NCBI RefSeq assembly: GCF_030651185.1
Contig: NZ_JAUSCJ010000031.1
Span: 106,271-170,270 of the forward strand
DNA length: 64,000 nt
Origin: Phenylobacterium sp.
GTDB lineage: Bacteria; Pseudomonadota; Alphaproteobacteria; Caulobacterales; Caulobacteraceae
Reading direction: 5' to 3'
In this document: positions 7,828-16,109 of the stretch, one piece after another
Layout: every line of letters begins with the position of its first letter
Numbering within the stretch: the stretch's first letter is position 1
Notes under the pieces: model-generated
Databases searched by the model: none
Seen by the model: the letters and a program-made list of their open reading frames with translations, nothing else
What the model was told of the DNA's origin: nothing
Translations under genes and position numbers: made by a program

Positions 7828-10598
7828 AACCGATACCTCGCCCCGAGATAGAACTGCCGCCCGGTGTGGGTGTAGTCCTCGGAGTTCCGGCGCTCGATGG
7901 AGATCCAGCGGTCCTCGAATTCGTCGGTGAGGTTGATCCCCTCGAAGGTCAGGCTGAATTGCTCGCTGATCTTGTAGTTGGCCGAAAAGTCGACGTTCAG
8001 CGTGCTGTTCTTGCCCCGGGCGTCGTTGCCGTTGCCGCCCGGGACCGCGGCCAGATATTCGTCACGATAGGAGGCCGACACCCGGGCGCTGAGGCGAGTG
8101 TCCTCGTAGTAGAGCGTCGCGTTCCACGAGCGCGGCGACAGGCCCACCAGAGGCAGGACCGTGGTCGCCCGCGGGACCACCGAGGAGTCGGTGATGTAGG
8201 TCACCGTGGAGTCGGCGTGGGTGTAGTTCGCGATGCCGCCGAACCGGTCGAAGGGCGCGGGCAGGAAGCTGAACGGTCCCTGCAGGTTGATCTCGTATCC
8301 CTTCAGTTCGCCCCCGGCGGTGTTGAGCAGTTGGGTCACCAGGAAGATGGTGTCTGGGCCGTTGCGCGTGGTCAGCAGGCTGACCGGCAAGCCCGTGGCG
8401 CTGTAGGGCATCGTGGCGGCCGAGCTCTGAATGTAGGACTGCAGGTCCTTGTAGAAGACGCCTACGCTGAACTGGGTTTCGCTCGCCCGATACCACTCGA
8501 AGCTGAGATCGAAGGTGTTGGCCCGGACCGGGTCCAATAGCGGGTTGCCGATGGTCAGGGTGTGGGCGGTGTTGTTGATCGATCCGCCCGGCGTCAGGCT
8601 GGGCAGCTGCGGGCGCGCCATCACCTTGGCGGCGGCGACGCGGACCAGGACGTCCTCGCGCGGCTCCAGCACCAGGTTCAGCGCTGGCAGGGTGTCGTCG
8701 TACTTGCGCGACACCGCCACATAGTTGGTCCCCACATAGCCGCGGGCGATGCTGGTGGTGGACACGCGCCGGACCCCGAAATTGCCGCGCAGGGGCATGC
8801 CGAACACCGAGGTTGCGAAATCGGCCTGGACATAGAGCCCCAGGTCCCGCTCGCCAACTTCGCGGTTGGCGGCGCGTTGGTTGTCGGTGCTGACCCGGAA
8901 GTCGCCAAAGGCGTTGACGCAGTTGCAGTAGAGATCGACGAGGGCCGCGATCTTGGCCACATCCGGCGCCAGCCAGGCGTTGGGGGTTCCGGCCGGCGCG
9001 CCCAGGCCCCGCCCGAAGCCACTGACCAAGGTGCTGATCTGCGCCAGGGCGACGCCCGGCAGCGGGACCGCGGCGTCCTGTAGGCCGTTGACCGTGTTCT
9101 GGCGCCAGTCGGCGGTGACGAACCGGTAGTCCTTGAACAGCAGGCCGCCCTTCAGGGTCAGGCCGTCGGTTAGCTTGAACTCGCCATCCACCCCCAGCGT
9201 CTTGAAGCGGTTGGAGGTCTTGTTGGGCCGCTGGCGCAGCAGGGACGGGAAACCCTGGGCCGCGCTGGAGCTGAACTGCCAGTTGGACGGATCGGTGACG
9301 TCGAAGTTGTAGTTCAGGACCGGCAGGGTTTGGCTGGCGGAAAAATCGTAGCTGTAGCCGTCCTGATTATAGCGGTCGAAGGAGACCGTGGTCTGGACCG
9401 GATTGTCCTGGATCGACCGCGACTGGCCGATCACCGCCTTCATCTTGAACCGGCTGCTGAACTCGTGCTCCAGCCGCAGGGATAGCTGGCTGAACTCGCT
9501 GGAGAGTTCGTCGTAGCGGACCTCGCTGCGGATGTCGGTGTCGTCGAAAGTCGCGCTCACCATTTGGTTCTGGGCGCCGAACACCGGGTTGCGGACCAGA
9601 GTCTGCTCCAGCCGGGTCAGATAGGTGGTGAGGTATTCTTCCTGCCGGGTTCCGTCGAACAACGCGAACAGCGCATCGAAGGTGAAGGTGGTCGCCTCGG
9701 TGGGGGCGAACTGCACCGCCGCCGTGGTCCCGTAGCGCCGCCAGTCGTAGGTCAGGCGCTCATAGCGCGGGATGCGCGCGTGCCAGGCCGAGTTGACTGG
9801 ACTGTACACGCCCGCGGGGCTGTTGCAGGCGCCGGCGTTCAAGAAGCAGCCGCCCGAGTTGGTGGGCACAGAGGGGTTCTCCCAGCGACCGCTGGTGGCG
9901 CCTTCCTCCAGGATGTTGCGCGCGCTGTAGGCCACCGAGACCAAGGCCCCCAGCTTGCCGTCGAACCAAGTGTCGGAGATCAGGGCGGTGGCACGGGGGT
10001 CGGCCTTTCTCGACAGGTCGTTGTAGCCATATTGAAGGCTCCCCGCAGCGTGGAAGCCCGGGTTGTCGAACGGTCTGGCGGTGGCCAGGTCGATGGTGGC
10101 GCCCAGCGACCCCTCCTCCACATCGGCGGTCTGCGACTTGCGCACCGTCACGCGGTTGAAGAGCTCGGAGGCGAAGACCTGGAAGTCGAAGCTGCGGCCC
10201 CGGTTGGCGCCGCCGGTGGTGTCCTTGCCCCCGGTGGTGGCCAGGGCCTCAAGGCCGTTCAACCGCACGCGGCTGAAGTCCCCCGGCAGGCCCCGCACCG
10301 TGATGGAGCGGCCCTCGCCGCCGTCCCGATCGATGGCGACGCCGGGAATCCGTTGCAGGGCCTCGGCCAGGTTCAGGTCGGGGAAGTCGGCCATGTCCTC
10401 GGCGTTGATCACGTCGACGAGGGCGGTCTCTTTCTTCTTGATCTCGATGGCGCTGGCCAGGCTGGCGCGGAAGCCGGTGACGATGAGCTCATCCACCTCA
10501 CCGGTCTGGGCCTGCGCCTGACCCCCGGCCAAGACGGCCAGGACCGCGGCCACACCGGCGTGCGCCCACGGCTGACGCCGATGTTCGGATTTAGGCAT
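7824..10598 (-). CDS. TonB-dependent receptor (Caulobacter/Xanthomonas subfamily)
   Basis: The ATG at 10598 gives a signal peptide ending near AQAQ, followed by a plug domain starting DELIVTGFRASL and containing DLNLAEALQRIPGV and GRSITVRGL, typical of the TonB-Xanth-Caul subfamily. A 22-strand-type barrel follows, and the C-terminus ends in aromatic FYLGARYRF, as outer-membrane barrels do. At 924 residues it has the usual length. It is the outer-membrane import gate for a large or scarce nutrient, energised by TonB. It is followed by the ATP-grasp gene in the same operon and faces the Tct operon, which could take up the imported compound across the inner membrane; this link is inference. Confidence 0.93.
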   Translation of the reverse strand: MPKSEHRRQPWAHAGVAAVLAVLAGGQAQAQTGEVDELIVTGFRASLASAIEIKKKETALVDVINAEDMADFPDLNLAEALQRIPGVAIDRDGGEGRSITVRGLPGDFSRVRLNGLEALATTGGKDTTGGANRGRSFDFQVFASELFNRVTVRKSQTADVEEGSLGATIDLATARPFDNPGFHAAGSLQYGYNDLSRKADPRATALISDTWFDGKLGALVSVAYSARNILEEGATSGRWENPSVPTNSGGCFLNAGACNSPAGVYSPVNSAWHARIPRYERLTYDWRRYGTTAAVQFAPTEATTFTFDALFALFDGTRQEEYLTTYLTRLEQTLVRNPVFGAQNQMVSATFDDTDIRSEVRYDELSSEFSQLSLRLEHEFSSRFKMKAVIGQSRSIQDNPVQTTVSFDRYNQDGYSYDFSASQTLPVLNYNFDVTDPSNWQFSSSAAQGFPSLLRQRPNKTSNRFKTLGVDGEFKLTDGLTLKGGLLFKDYRFVTADWRQNTVNGLQDAAVPLPGVALAQISTLVSGFGRGLGAPAGTPNAWLAPDVAKIAALVDLYCNCVNAFGDFRVSTDNQRAANREVGERDLGLYVQADFATSVFGMPLRGNFGVRRVSTTSIARGYVGTNYVAVSRKYDDTLPALNLVLEPREDVLVRVAAAKVMARPQLPSLTPGGSINNTAHTLTIGNPLLDPVRANTFDLSFEWYRASETQFSVGVFYKDLQSYIQSSAATMPYSATGLPVSLLTTRNGPDTIFLVTQLLNTAGGELKGYEINLQGPFSFLPAPFDRFGGIANYTHADSTVTYITDSSVVPRATTVLPLVGLSPRSWNATLYYEDTRLSARVSASYRDEYLAAVPGGNGNDARGKNSTLNVDFSANYKISEQFSLTFEGINLTDEFEDRWISIERRNSEDYTHTGRQFYLGARYRF

Positions 10599-10794
10599 AG
10601 GTCCTTGAATTCCCCGGTGGAGAGGGGGAATGGTCCGCCCCTCACACGAATGCAAGCGTCGCCGTGAGCGGAGAAGTGACTATTTTTAGGCCGGATGTCC
10701 GACATCCGCCCCTGCGGCCAAGCGCGCCGGAGCTTGACCCGCGGCCTTCGGCTCCCTAGCTCTCAGGCGAACGTTCTGACGAAAGATCCGTCCC

Positions 10795-11139
10795 ATGACC
10801 GACGCCGCCAACGCCAACCCTGTCCACGAGTTCATCAGCCGCACCGTCACAGACAATCCAGTGGTGCTGTTCATGAAAGGCGTGCCTGAGCAGCCCCAGT
10901 GCGGCTTCTCCGGCATGGTGGTCCAGGTGCTCGACCATCTCGGCGTCGACTTCGTGGGCGTGAACGTCCTGCAGGACGCCTCCCTGCGCGACGGCATCAA
11001 GACCTTCAGCGACTGGCCGACCATCCCGCAGCTCTATGTGAAGGGCGAGTTCGTCGGCGGCGCCGACATCGTCAAGGAGATGTTCCAGGCGGGCGAACTG
11101 AAGCCCCTGCTGATCGAACAGGGCGTGCTCGCGGCCTAA
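10795..11139 (+). CDS. grxD: Monothiol glutaredoxin, Grx4/GrxD type
   Basis: The 114-residue product contains the CGFS active site (PQCGFSGM, about residue 37) and the conserved WPTIPQLYVKGEFVGG segment that forms the glutathione-binding site. CGFS glutaredoxins carry a bridging 2Fe-2S cluster, alone or with BolA, and act in iron-sulfur trafficking. The likely BolA partner is at 1940-2173. A thioesterase gene starts 7 bases after the stop on the same strand. Confidence 0.95.
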   Translation: MTDAANANPVHEFISRTVTDNPVVLFMKGVPEQPQCGFSGMVVQVLDHLGVDFVGVNVLQDASLRDGIKTFSDWPTIPQLYVKGEFVGGADIVKEMFQAGELKPLLIEQGVLAA

Positions 11140-11146
11140 CCAGCCG

Positions 11147-11566
11147 GTGACGCAGCTTCTCGAACCGCCCGTAGGCCAGCAGGTCTTCGAGGCCAGCTTC
11201 ACGCCGGAAGCCTCCGACATCGACGCCAATGGCCACGTGAACAACGTGGTCTATCTGCGCTGGATCCAGGACATGGCCACCGCCCACTGGGCCGCCCGCC
11301 AGCCGGCGGAGGATCAGTCGCGCTGGGCCTGGATCGTCCTGCGCCACGAGGTGGACTACCGCCGCGCCCTGCTGCCGGGCGAGACCGCGCACGCCCGCAC
11401 CTGGGTGGCGAGGAAGCCCGAGGGGCCGCGCTTCGACCGCTATGTCCGGATCGACGGTCCTGACGGCGCCATGTGCGCCCAGGCGGTCACGTCCTGGTGC
11501 CTCATCGACGCGGCCACAGGCCGCCCCAAGCGCGTGCCTCAGGACATCGTCGACCGCTTCATCTAG
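11147..11566 (+). CDS. Acyl-CoA thioesterase, 4HBT hotdog family
   Basis: The GTG start lies 7 bases after grxD. The product has 139 residues and the hotdog signature DIDANGHVNNVVYLRW near residue 22, in which the aspartate and the N-G-H-V-N motif mark 4-hydroxybenzoyl-CoA-type thioesterases. It would hydrolyse an acyl-CoA in the cytoplasm; the acyl group is unknown. It ends in TAG directly at the start of a palindromic intergenic repeat. Confidence 0.88.
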   Translation: MTQLLEPPVGQQVFEASFTPEASDIDANGHVNNVVYLRWIQDMATAHWAARQPAEDQSRWAWIVLRHEVDYRRALLPGETAHARTWVARKPEGPRFDRYVRIDGPDGAMCAQAVTSWCLIDAATGRPKRVPQDIVDRFI

Positions 11567-11680
11567 AGCGGGATGCGAAAAAGTGGGAACCGGTTTTTCG
11601 CATCAATCCCGCTCTAAACATAAGGAAGCGATCACGTTTATGATTTTGGATCGGTTCGATCCAAAATCATAAACGTGATC
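11565..11680. repeat. Pair of long intergenic palindromes
   Basis: Two inverted repeats lie side by side. The first, 11565-11615, has arms AGAGCGGGATGCGAAAAA and its near-complement around a short centre. The second, 11630-11680, has perfect 23-base arms starting GATCACGTTTATG separated by GGTTC. They fill the gap between convergent genes. Palindromes of this look are common between genes in Caulobacterales and Rhizobiales. They could fold as a bidirectional transcription stop in RNA, or be remnants of a small non-coding mobile repeat. Confidence 0.85.
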
Positions 11681-11687
11681 TAGCGGC

Positions 11688-12065
11688 TCAGTTCCCCGGC
11701 CCGGTCCACGGATAGAACGGGTTCAGCAGGAACAGCGGGGTGCGGCCCGCAACCCCCAGCTCGGCATAGGTGAAGGTCAGGTCGGTGTGGCCCATGGCGA
11801 AGGACTTGCACGGGTCCAGGCGCTTGCGGCCGAAGGCGAGTGTCACCGCGTCCCCCTTCCGCTCCACGAAGAAGGCGAAGTCCTCCTTCTTGGTGCAGCC
11901 GTTGGAGGCGACCCGGATGGTCAGGGCCGCGCGCCCGGCGCTGGCCGAATAGAGCGGCTCGAGCTCTCCCAGGGACGAACCCGCGGGCGCGAGGATGGGC
12001 GGTGCGGCGGTGGCGCAGCCGGCGAGCAGGCTGAGCGCCCCGATCAACAGAAGACGACGATGCAT
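11688..12065 (-). CDS. Hypothetical lipoprotein
   Basis: The ATG at 12065 begins a short leader (MHRRLLLIGALSLLAGC) with a lipobox ending at cysteine about residue 17. The mature domain of about 108 residues has two cysteines that could form a disulfide (SNGCTKK and LDPCKSF). I recognise no family. It is probably a small periplasm-facing lipoprotein. It lies downstream of rpsD, separated from it by a terminator. Confidence 0.65.
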   Translation of the reverse strand: MHRRLLLIGALSLLAGCATAAPPILAPAGSSLGELEPLYSASAGRAALTIRVASNGCTKKEDFAFFVERKGDAVTLAFGRKRLDPCKSFAMGHTDLTFTYAELGVAGRTPLFLLNPFYPWTGPGN

Positions 12066-12096
12066 GGGCGCACTCCGCCACAGATCGCGCCCAAGC

Positions 12097-12124
12097 AAAA
12101 GGCCCCGGATCGCTCCGGGGCCTT
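12097..12124 (-). terminator. Rho-independent terminator after rpsD
   Basis: Read on the minus strand, the sequence forms a GGCCCCGG/CCGGGGCC stem with a short loop, flanked by A's and followed by a T run. It is placed 27 bases after the rpsD stop codon. Confidence 0.85.
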
Positions 12125-12150
12125 CGCAAACTCGCGAGGTCGAACTCAGA

Positions 12151-12768
12151 TCAGGACGAATAGAATTCGATGACCAGGTTCGGCTCCATCTTCACAGCGT
12201 AGGGAACTTCGCTGAATTCCGGCTGGCGGATGAACTTGGCGGTCATCGCCTTGGTGTCCATCTCGATATAGTCGGGGGTGTCGCGCTCGGCCGACTGGAT
12301 GGCTTCCAGGACCAGCGCCATGTTCTTGGAACGCTCGCGGACCGAGACGATGTCGCCCGGCTTCACGCGATAGGAGGCGATGTTGACGCGCTTGCCGTTC
12401 ACCAGAACGTGGCCGTGGTTCACGAACTGACGGGCGGCGAACACGGTCGGCACGAACTTGGCGCGGTAGACGATGGCGTCCAGGCGCGATTCCAGCAGGC
12501 CGATCAGGTTTTCCGAGGTGTTGCCCTTGCGGCGGTCAGCTTCCTCGTAGGTGCGGACGAACTGCTTCTCGGTGATGTTGCCGTAGAAGCCCTTCAGCTT
12601 TTGCTTGGCGCGCAATTGCAGGCCGAAGTCGGAGACTTTCTGCTTGCGGCGCTGCCCGTGCTGGCCGGGGCCGTACTGGCGGGAATTCACCGGGGACTTC
12701 GGACGACCCCAGATGTTTTCGCCCATCCGGCGGTCGAGTTTGTACTTCGCAGAATGCCGCTTGGACAT
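12151..12768 (-). CDS. rpsD: 30S ribosomal protein S4
   Basis: A 205-residue S4 protein: the N-terminal [20 protein letters not shown] matches the alphaproteobacterial form that lacks the zinc-binding cysteines. The S4 RNA-binding domain follows ([15 protein letters not shown], then [17 protein letters not shown]). It binds 16S rRNA early in 30S assembly and can repress its own mRNA in other bacteria. It stands alone here, with its own terminator, as in many alphaproteobacteria where rpsD is outside the alpha operon. Confidence 0.97.
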   Translation of the reverse strand: MSKRHSAKYKLDRRMGENIWGRPKSPVNSRQYGPGQHGQRRKQKVSDFGLQLRAKQKLKGFYGNITEKQFVRTYEEADRRKGNTSENLIGLLESRLDAIVYRAKFVPTVFAARQFVNHGHVLVNGKRVNIASYRVKPGDIVSVRERSKNMALVLEAIQSAERDTPDYIEMDTKAMTAKFIRQPEFSEVPYAVKMEPNLVIEFYSS

Positions 12769-12927
12769 AGTAGCTCTTTCAACACGATCCGGGCCGGCGC
12801 CTTCATCAGTGAAGGCGCGATTTCAACGGCGGCGTCCAGATCACCCGTCATAGGTGTTCACAGCCGCCAGGGTGACCCGGCGGCGCGAAGGGGCGGTTTA
12901 TGTCGTCGCAGCCCCTCTGAGTCAACC

Positions 12928-14181
12928 TCAGTCGGCGAGGACCACCGGCGGCAGGCGGTAGCCGCCCTCCAGCAGTTCCGTCTTCGGCAGATAGGCCCGC
13001 ATGAAGAGGGCGAAGGGGCCGGCCGGGGCCGGCAGCCAGTTGGCGGTGCGCTCACCCCCCGGGGCGGCGTGGCCGATCCAGATGTCCAGGGAGCCGTCCT
13101 CGCCCATCACCAGGCCCTCGGTGCGGTCGCCGATGGCGTAGCGGTTCAGGGGGTTGTCGGTGAAGAAGAACTGACCGTCCTCCGTCGCCTCATAGAGGCT
13201 GAGCGACCAGAAGGAATGGACCGGCAGCAGGCCGCCGGCCGGGAAGTGCAGCCGCCAGGACTTGTTTCCGTCGAACAGGGCGCGCGGCAGGTCGCCTTCG
13301 GCCCGCATGTACATGGCCTCGGCCGGCGGCAGGGCGGCGAGCCCCGACACCGCCACGGAGGCCCGCAGGCCGTAGTCCTGGGCGAAGTCGCCCAGCCGCG
13401 CCGACGGGTAGGACCAGCCGTCGGTGAAACCTGCGCCGGAGAGCCCGCCCTTGCGCGCGGCGACCCGGGCCTCGGCCACGCCGGCCTCGATGGCCGCGGC
13501 CTCCTCGGCAGAGAACCGCTTGGCGTCGAAGTCGGCGAGGCCCAGGGGCGCCATGCCGGCGAGGAAGGCGCGGTCCTCCACCTGCGGCGGGTTCACCGCC
13601 ATCAGCTGGGCGGCGGTCTCGAAATACTCCCCCCAGGGGGCGCCGCGATGGGCGAAGGGACCCGGCGGCGTCGCGGCGGGGCCCTGCATGGACAGCCCAT
13701 GCTGCACGGCCTTGGCGCCTTCCACGTCGTGCGGCCCGTCCACCAGGATGCGGGCGAGCGCCCAGACGTGGTTGGTGGGCGAGCGGACGACATTGGGGCC
13801 TTCGGCGGCGTCGGTCGGCCCCACCAGGGTGAAGGTCCCGCCGCCCGGTCCGGTGGTGCGGGTCCCCAGGATGGCGAAGTTGTTGGTGTAGGCGTCCATC
13901 AGGGCCAGGGAGAAATAGCGCTCGCCGGTGGCGGGCACATTGATGGTCACCGGCCCCTGGGACAGGTCCACCTGGGCGGTGGAATAGAAGGTGTCGTTGT
14001 TGGGGGTGGTGACCGCGCGGGCATTGTGGTCGGCCAGCCGGCGCATGTGGCCAAAGACGTTCATTGGCGAGCCGCCCGCCAGGCCGCGGGCCCGGGTGGT
14101 GGCGATCTCCACCAGGGGCAGGGTGAAGAGCCAGGCGTCGCGGGCGGCGGCCTGCAAGGCGGCCAGGTCTGTCTTCGCCAT
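12928..14181 (-). CDS. DUF1254/DUF1214 domain protein
   Basis: The 417-residue protein has a DUF1254 N-terminal half (PNNDTFYSTAQVDLSQGPV, then RYFSLALMDAYTNNF) and a DUF1214 C-terminal half (FWSLSLYEATEDGQFF, then NPLNRYAIGDRT). This two-domain arrangement is widespread and has no settled function. No signal peptide is seen, whereas many relatives are exported. It lies 12 bases downstream of the nitronate monooxygenase gene on the same strand and is probably co-transcribed with it. Confidence 0.85.
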   Translation of the reverse strand: MAKTDLAALQAAARDAWLFTLPLVEIATTRARGLAGGSPMNVFGHMRRLADHNARAVTTPNNDTFYSTAQVDLSQGPVTINVPATGERYFSLALMDAYTNNFAILGTRTTGPGGGTFTLVGPTDAAEGPNVVRSPTNHVWALARILVDGPHDVEGAKAVQHGLSMQGPAATPPGPFAHRGAPWGEYFETAAQLMAVNPPQVEDRAFLAGMAPLGLADFDAKRFSAEEAAAIEAGVAEARVAARKGGLSGAGFTDGWSYPSARLGDFAQDYGLRASVAVSGLAALPPAEAMYMRAEGDLPRALFDGNKSWRLHFPAGGLLPVHSFWSLSLYEATEDGQFFFTDNPLNRYAIGDRTEGLVMGEDGSLDIWIGHAAPGGERTANWLPAPAGPFALFMRAYLPKTELLEGGYRLPPVVLAD

Positions 14182-14193
14182 CGCGTTCCCCCT

Positions 14194-15267
14194 CTAGCGG
14201 CCCACCCGTTCGGACAGGGCCTGGGAGGCGGCCTTGGCCTCCTCCCACCATTTGGCGACCATCTCGCCCGCATCACCGCGCTTCGCAAGCCTCATCCCCT
14301 GGCCGGCCCACAGCGAGAGCATGTCGGCCTGCCCCGCCTTGGCGGCGGCGGCGCGCAGGGGCTGGGTCAGGCGGTTCTGGACGGGATAGGCCGGGACCAG
14401 ATCCTCGACGGCGCGCATCTCGCGCATGAAGCGGTTGTCGATGCCGCGCGCAGGACGGCCGGTGAAGGCCCGCGTCAGGCGGGTGGGATCATCGCCGGCG
14501 GTCTCCAGGGCGGCGCGCCAGGGCGCGCTCACCGCCGTCTGGTCGGCCAGCAGGAAGGCGGTGCCCATCTGGACGGCGTCGGCGCCCAAGGCCAGGGCCG
14601 CGGCCACGCCACGTCCGTCCATGATCCCGCCCGCCGCGATCACCGGGATGTCCACGGCGGCGCGGATGGTGGCGACAAGGGCCATGGTCCCGACAAGGCT
14701 CGCCTCCGTGCCGGCCAGGAAGTGACCGCGATGGCCACCCGCCTCCGCGCCCTGGGCGCTGATCCCGTCGGCCCCGACGGCGGCCCACGCGCGCGCCTCG
14801 GCGACCGTGGTGGCCGTGCCGACCACATGGCTGCCCACCGCGTGCAGGGCGTCGACCTGGGCCTTGGTCAGGATGGAGAAGGTGAAGGAGGCCACGGCGG
14901 GCGCGGCGCGCACCAGGGCCGCAAACTGAGCCTCGAAGTCCGGGGCGTAGTCATTGGGCTGGGCTGGCGGCGGCGCGCCGAGCTCGGCGTACCAGGGCGC
15001 GAGCCGCTCCAGCGCCGCGTCGATGACGTCCGTGCCGGGCGTCGCCACCGGGTTGATGAACAGGTTCACGCCGAAGGGCCGATCGGTCGCCGCCCTCAGC
15101 GCCGCCACCGCCGGCTCGATGTCGGCGGGCGCCAGGGCCCCGGCGCCGAGCGCGCCCAGACCTCCGGCCTGGGACACCGCCACCGCCATCTCCGGCGACG
15201 ACGCGCCCACCATCGGCGCCTGCAGGATCGGGATCGGCAGGGCGTGCAGGAAGGCCGCAAAGTCCAT
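14194..15267 (-). CDS. Nitronate monooxygenase (2-nitropropane dioxygenase family)
   Basis: This is a 357-residue TIM-barrel flavoprotein. It shows PILQAPMVGASSPEMAVAVSQAG at the start, SAQGAEAGGHRG around residues 165-177 with the FMN and active-site histidine region, and IAAGGIMDGRGVAAAL for the phosphate-binding end. Family members oxidise alkyl nitronates with FMN and oxygen. It is 5 bases downstream of trmJ and 12 bases upstream of the DUF1254 gene, so the three appear to form one operon. Confidence 0.88.
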   Translation of the reverse strand: MDFAAFLHALPIPILQAPMVGASSPEMAVAVSQAGGLGALGAGALAPADIEPAVAALRAATDRPFGVNLFINPVATPGTDVIDAALERLAPWYAELGAPPPAQPNDYAPDFEAQFAALVRAAPAVASFTFSILTKAQVDALHAVGSHVVGTATTVAEARAWAAVGADGISAQGAEAGGHRGHFLAGTEASLVGTMALVATIRAAVDIPVIAAGGIMDGRGVAAALALGADAVQMGTAFLLADQTAVSAPWRAALETAGDDPTRLTRAFTGRPARGIDNRFMREMRAVEDLVPAYPVQNRLTQPLRAAAAKAGQADMLSLWAGQGMRLAKRGDAGEMVAKWWEEAKAASQALSERVGR

Positions 15268-15272
15268 GACGC

Positions 15273-16052
15273 CTACTCCGTGGCTTGCTTGGCCTTTTCC
15301 CGCGCCAGCTTATGCAGGGCGCGGCCGCGGCCCTTGGATAGGGCGGTGACGACCCCGCGGAAGGTGCGCACCTCCTGGTCGGAGAACCGGGCGCGGCCGA
15401 GCGCCGAGCGCAGGTTCTGCATCATCGACGGCTTCTTTTCCGGCGGATGGAAGAAGCCGGCGGCGTCCAGTTCGCTCTCGAAGTGATCATACAGGCCCTG
15501 CATAGCGGCGGCCTGAGCCGGCGGCGGGGCGTCGCGGAAGATGGCGGGCGCGCCGGTCTCCTGGGTCATCCGCCACTCATAGGCCAGGATGATCACCGCC
15601 TGGGCGAGGTTCAGCGACCGGAAGCGCGGATCGATGGGCAGGGTCACCACCGCCTGGCACAGCGCGATGTCGGCGGTCTCCAGTCCAGCGCGCTCGCCGC
15701 CGAACAGCAGGCCCACATTGCGGCCCTCGGCCACCTCGTGGATCAGGTTCGCCGCCGCCGCGCGCGGGGTCAGGATCGGCAGCTGCAGCTCGCGGGGCCT
15801 GGCCGTTGTCGCATAGACCAGATGCAGGTCGGCGATGGCCGCCTCGACGCTGTCATAGACCCGGGCGGCGTTCAGCGGCCACTCCGCGCCCGAGGCCGAG
15901 GACCAGGCCCGCTCCTGGGGCCAGCCGTCACGGGGATTGACCAGGCGCAGGTCGGCCAGGCCGAAGTTCGCCATGGCGCGCGCGACCGCCCCGATGTTCT
16001 GGGCGAGTTGCGGCGCGTTGAGGATGATGCAGGGCGGGGAACCTGTGGACAT
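15273..16052 (-). CDS. trmJ: tRNA/rRNA methyltransferase, SpoU family (TrmJ-like)
   Basis: Starting at the ATG at 16052, the product has 259 residues. It begins PPCIILNAPQLAQNIGAVARAM (SpoU motif 1) and has GLLFGGERAGLE (motif 2) and DPRFRSLNLAQAVIILAYE (motif 3), the SAM-binding trefoil-knot signatures. TrmJ enzymes 2'-O-methylate C/U32 of tRNAs. The C-terminal extension with PPPAQAAAMQGLYDHF is typical of TrmJ. The frame stays open upstream, but only as an antisense shadow of the beta-lactamase gene. It diverges from that gene with a 57-base gap. Confidence 0.88.
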   Translation of the reverse strand: MSTGSPPCIILNAPQLAQNIGAVARAMANFGLADLRLVNPRDGWPQERAWSSASGAEWPLNAARVYDSVEAAIADLHLVYATTARPRELQLPILTPRAAAANLIHEVAEGRNVGLLFGGERAGLETADIALCQAVVTLPIDPRFRSLNLAQAVIILAYEWRMTQETGAPAIFRDAPPPAQAAAMQGLYDHFESELDAAGFFHPPEKKPSMMQNLRSALGRARFSDQEVRTFRGVVTALSKGRGRALHKLAREKAKQATE

Positions 16053-16109
16053 GGCGCGTTTTCCGTCCCTGCCCTCTTCATGGCAAGTGCGGCGTGCGAA
16101 GGTGATCCC

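Noticed and set aside
6811..10598. The ATP-grasp enzyme as a ribosomal-peptide (graspetide) ligase
   Set aside because: No short precursor gene with a repeated core was found near it, and the neighbouring methyltransferase is in a different, facing operon.
11995..15486. A very long open frame on the plus strand (over 1,100 codons) across rpsD, the DUF1254 gene and the nitronate monooxygenase
   Set aside because: It is antisense to three recognisable genes, has a compositionally skewed Gly/Arg/His/Gln-rich translation and no domain; such shadows are expected in high-GC DNA.
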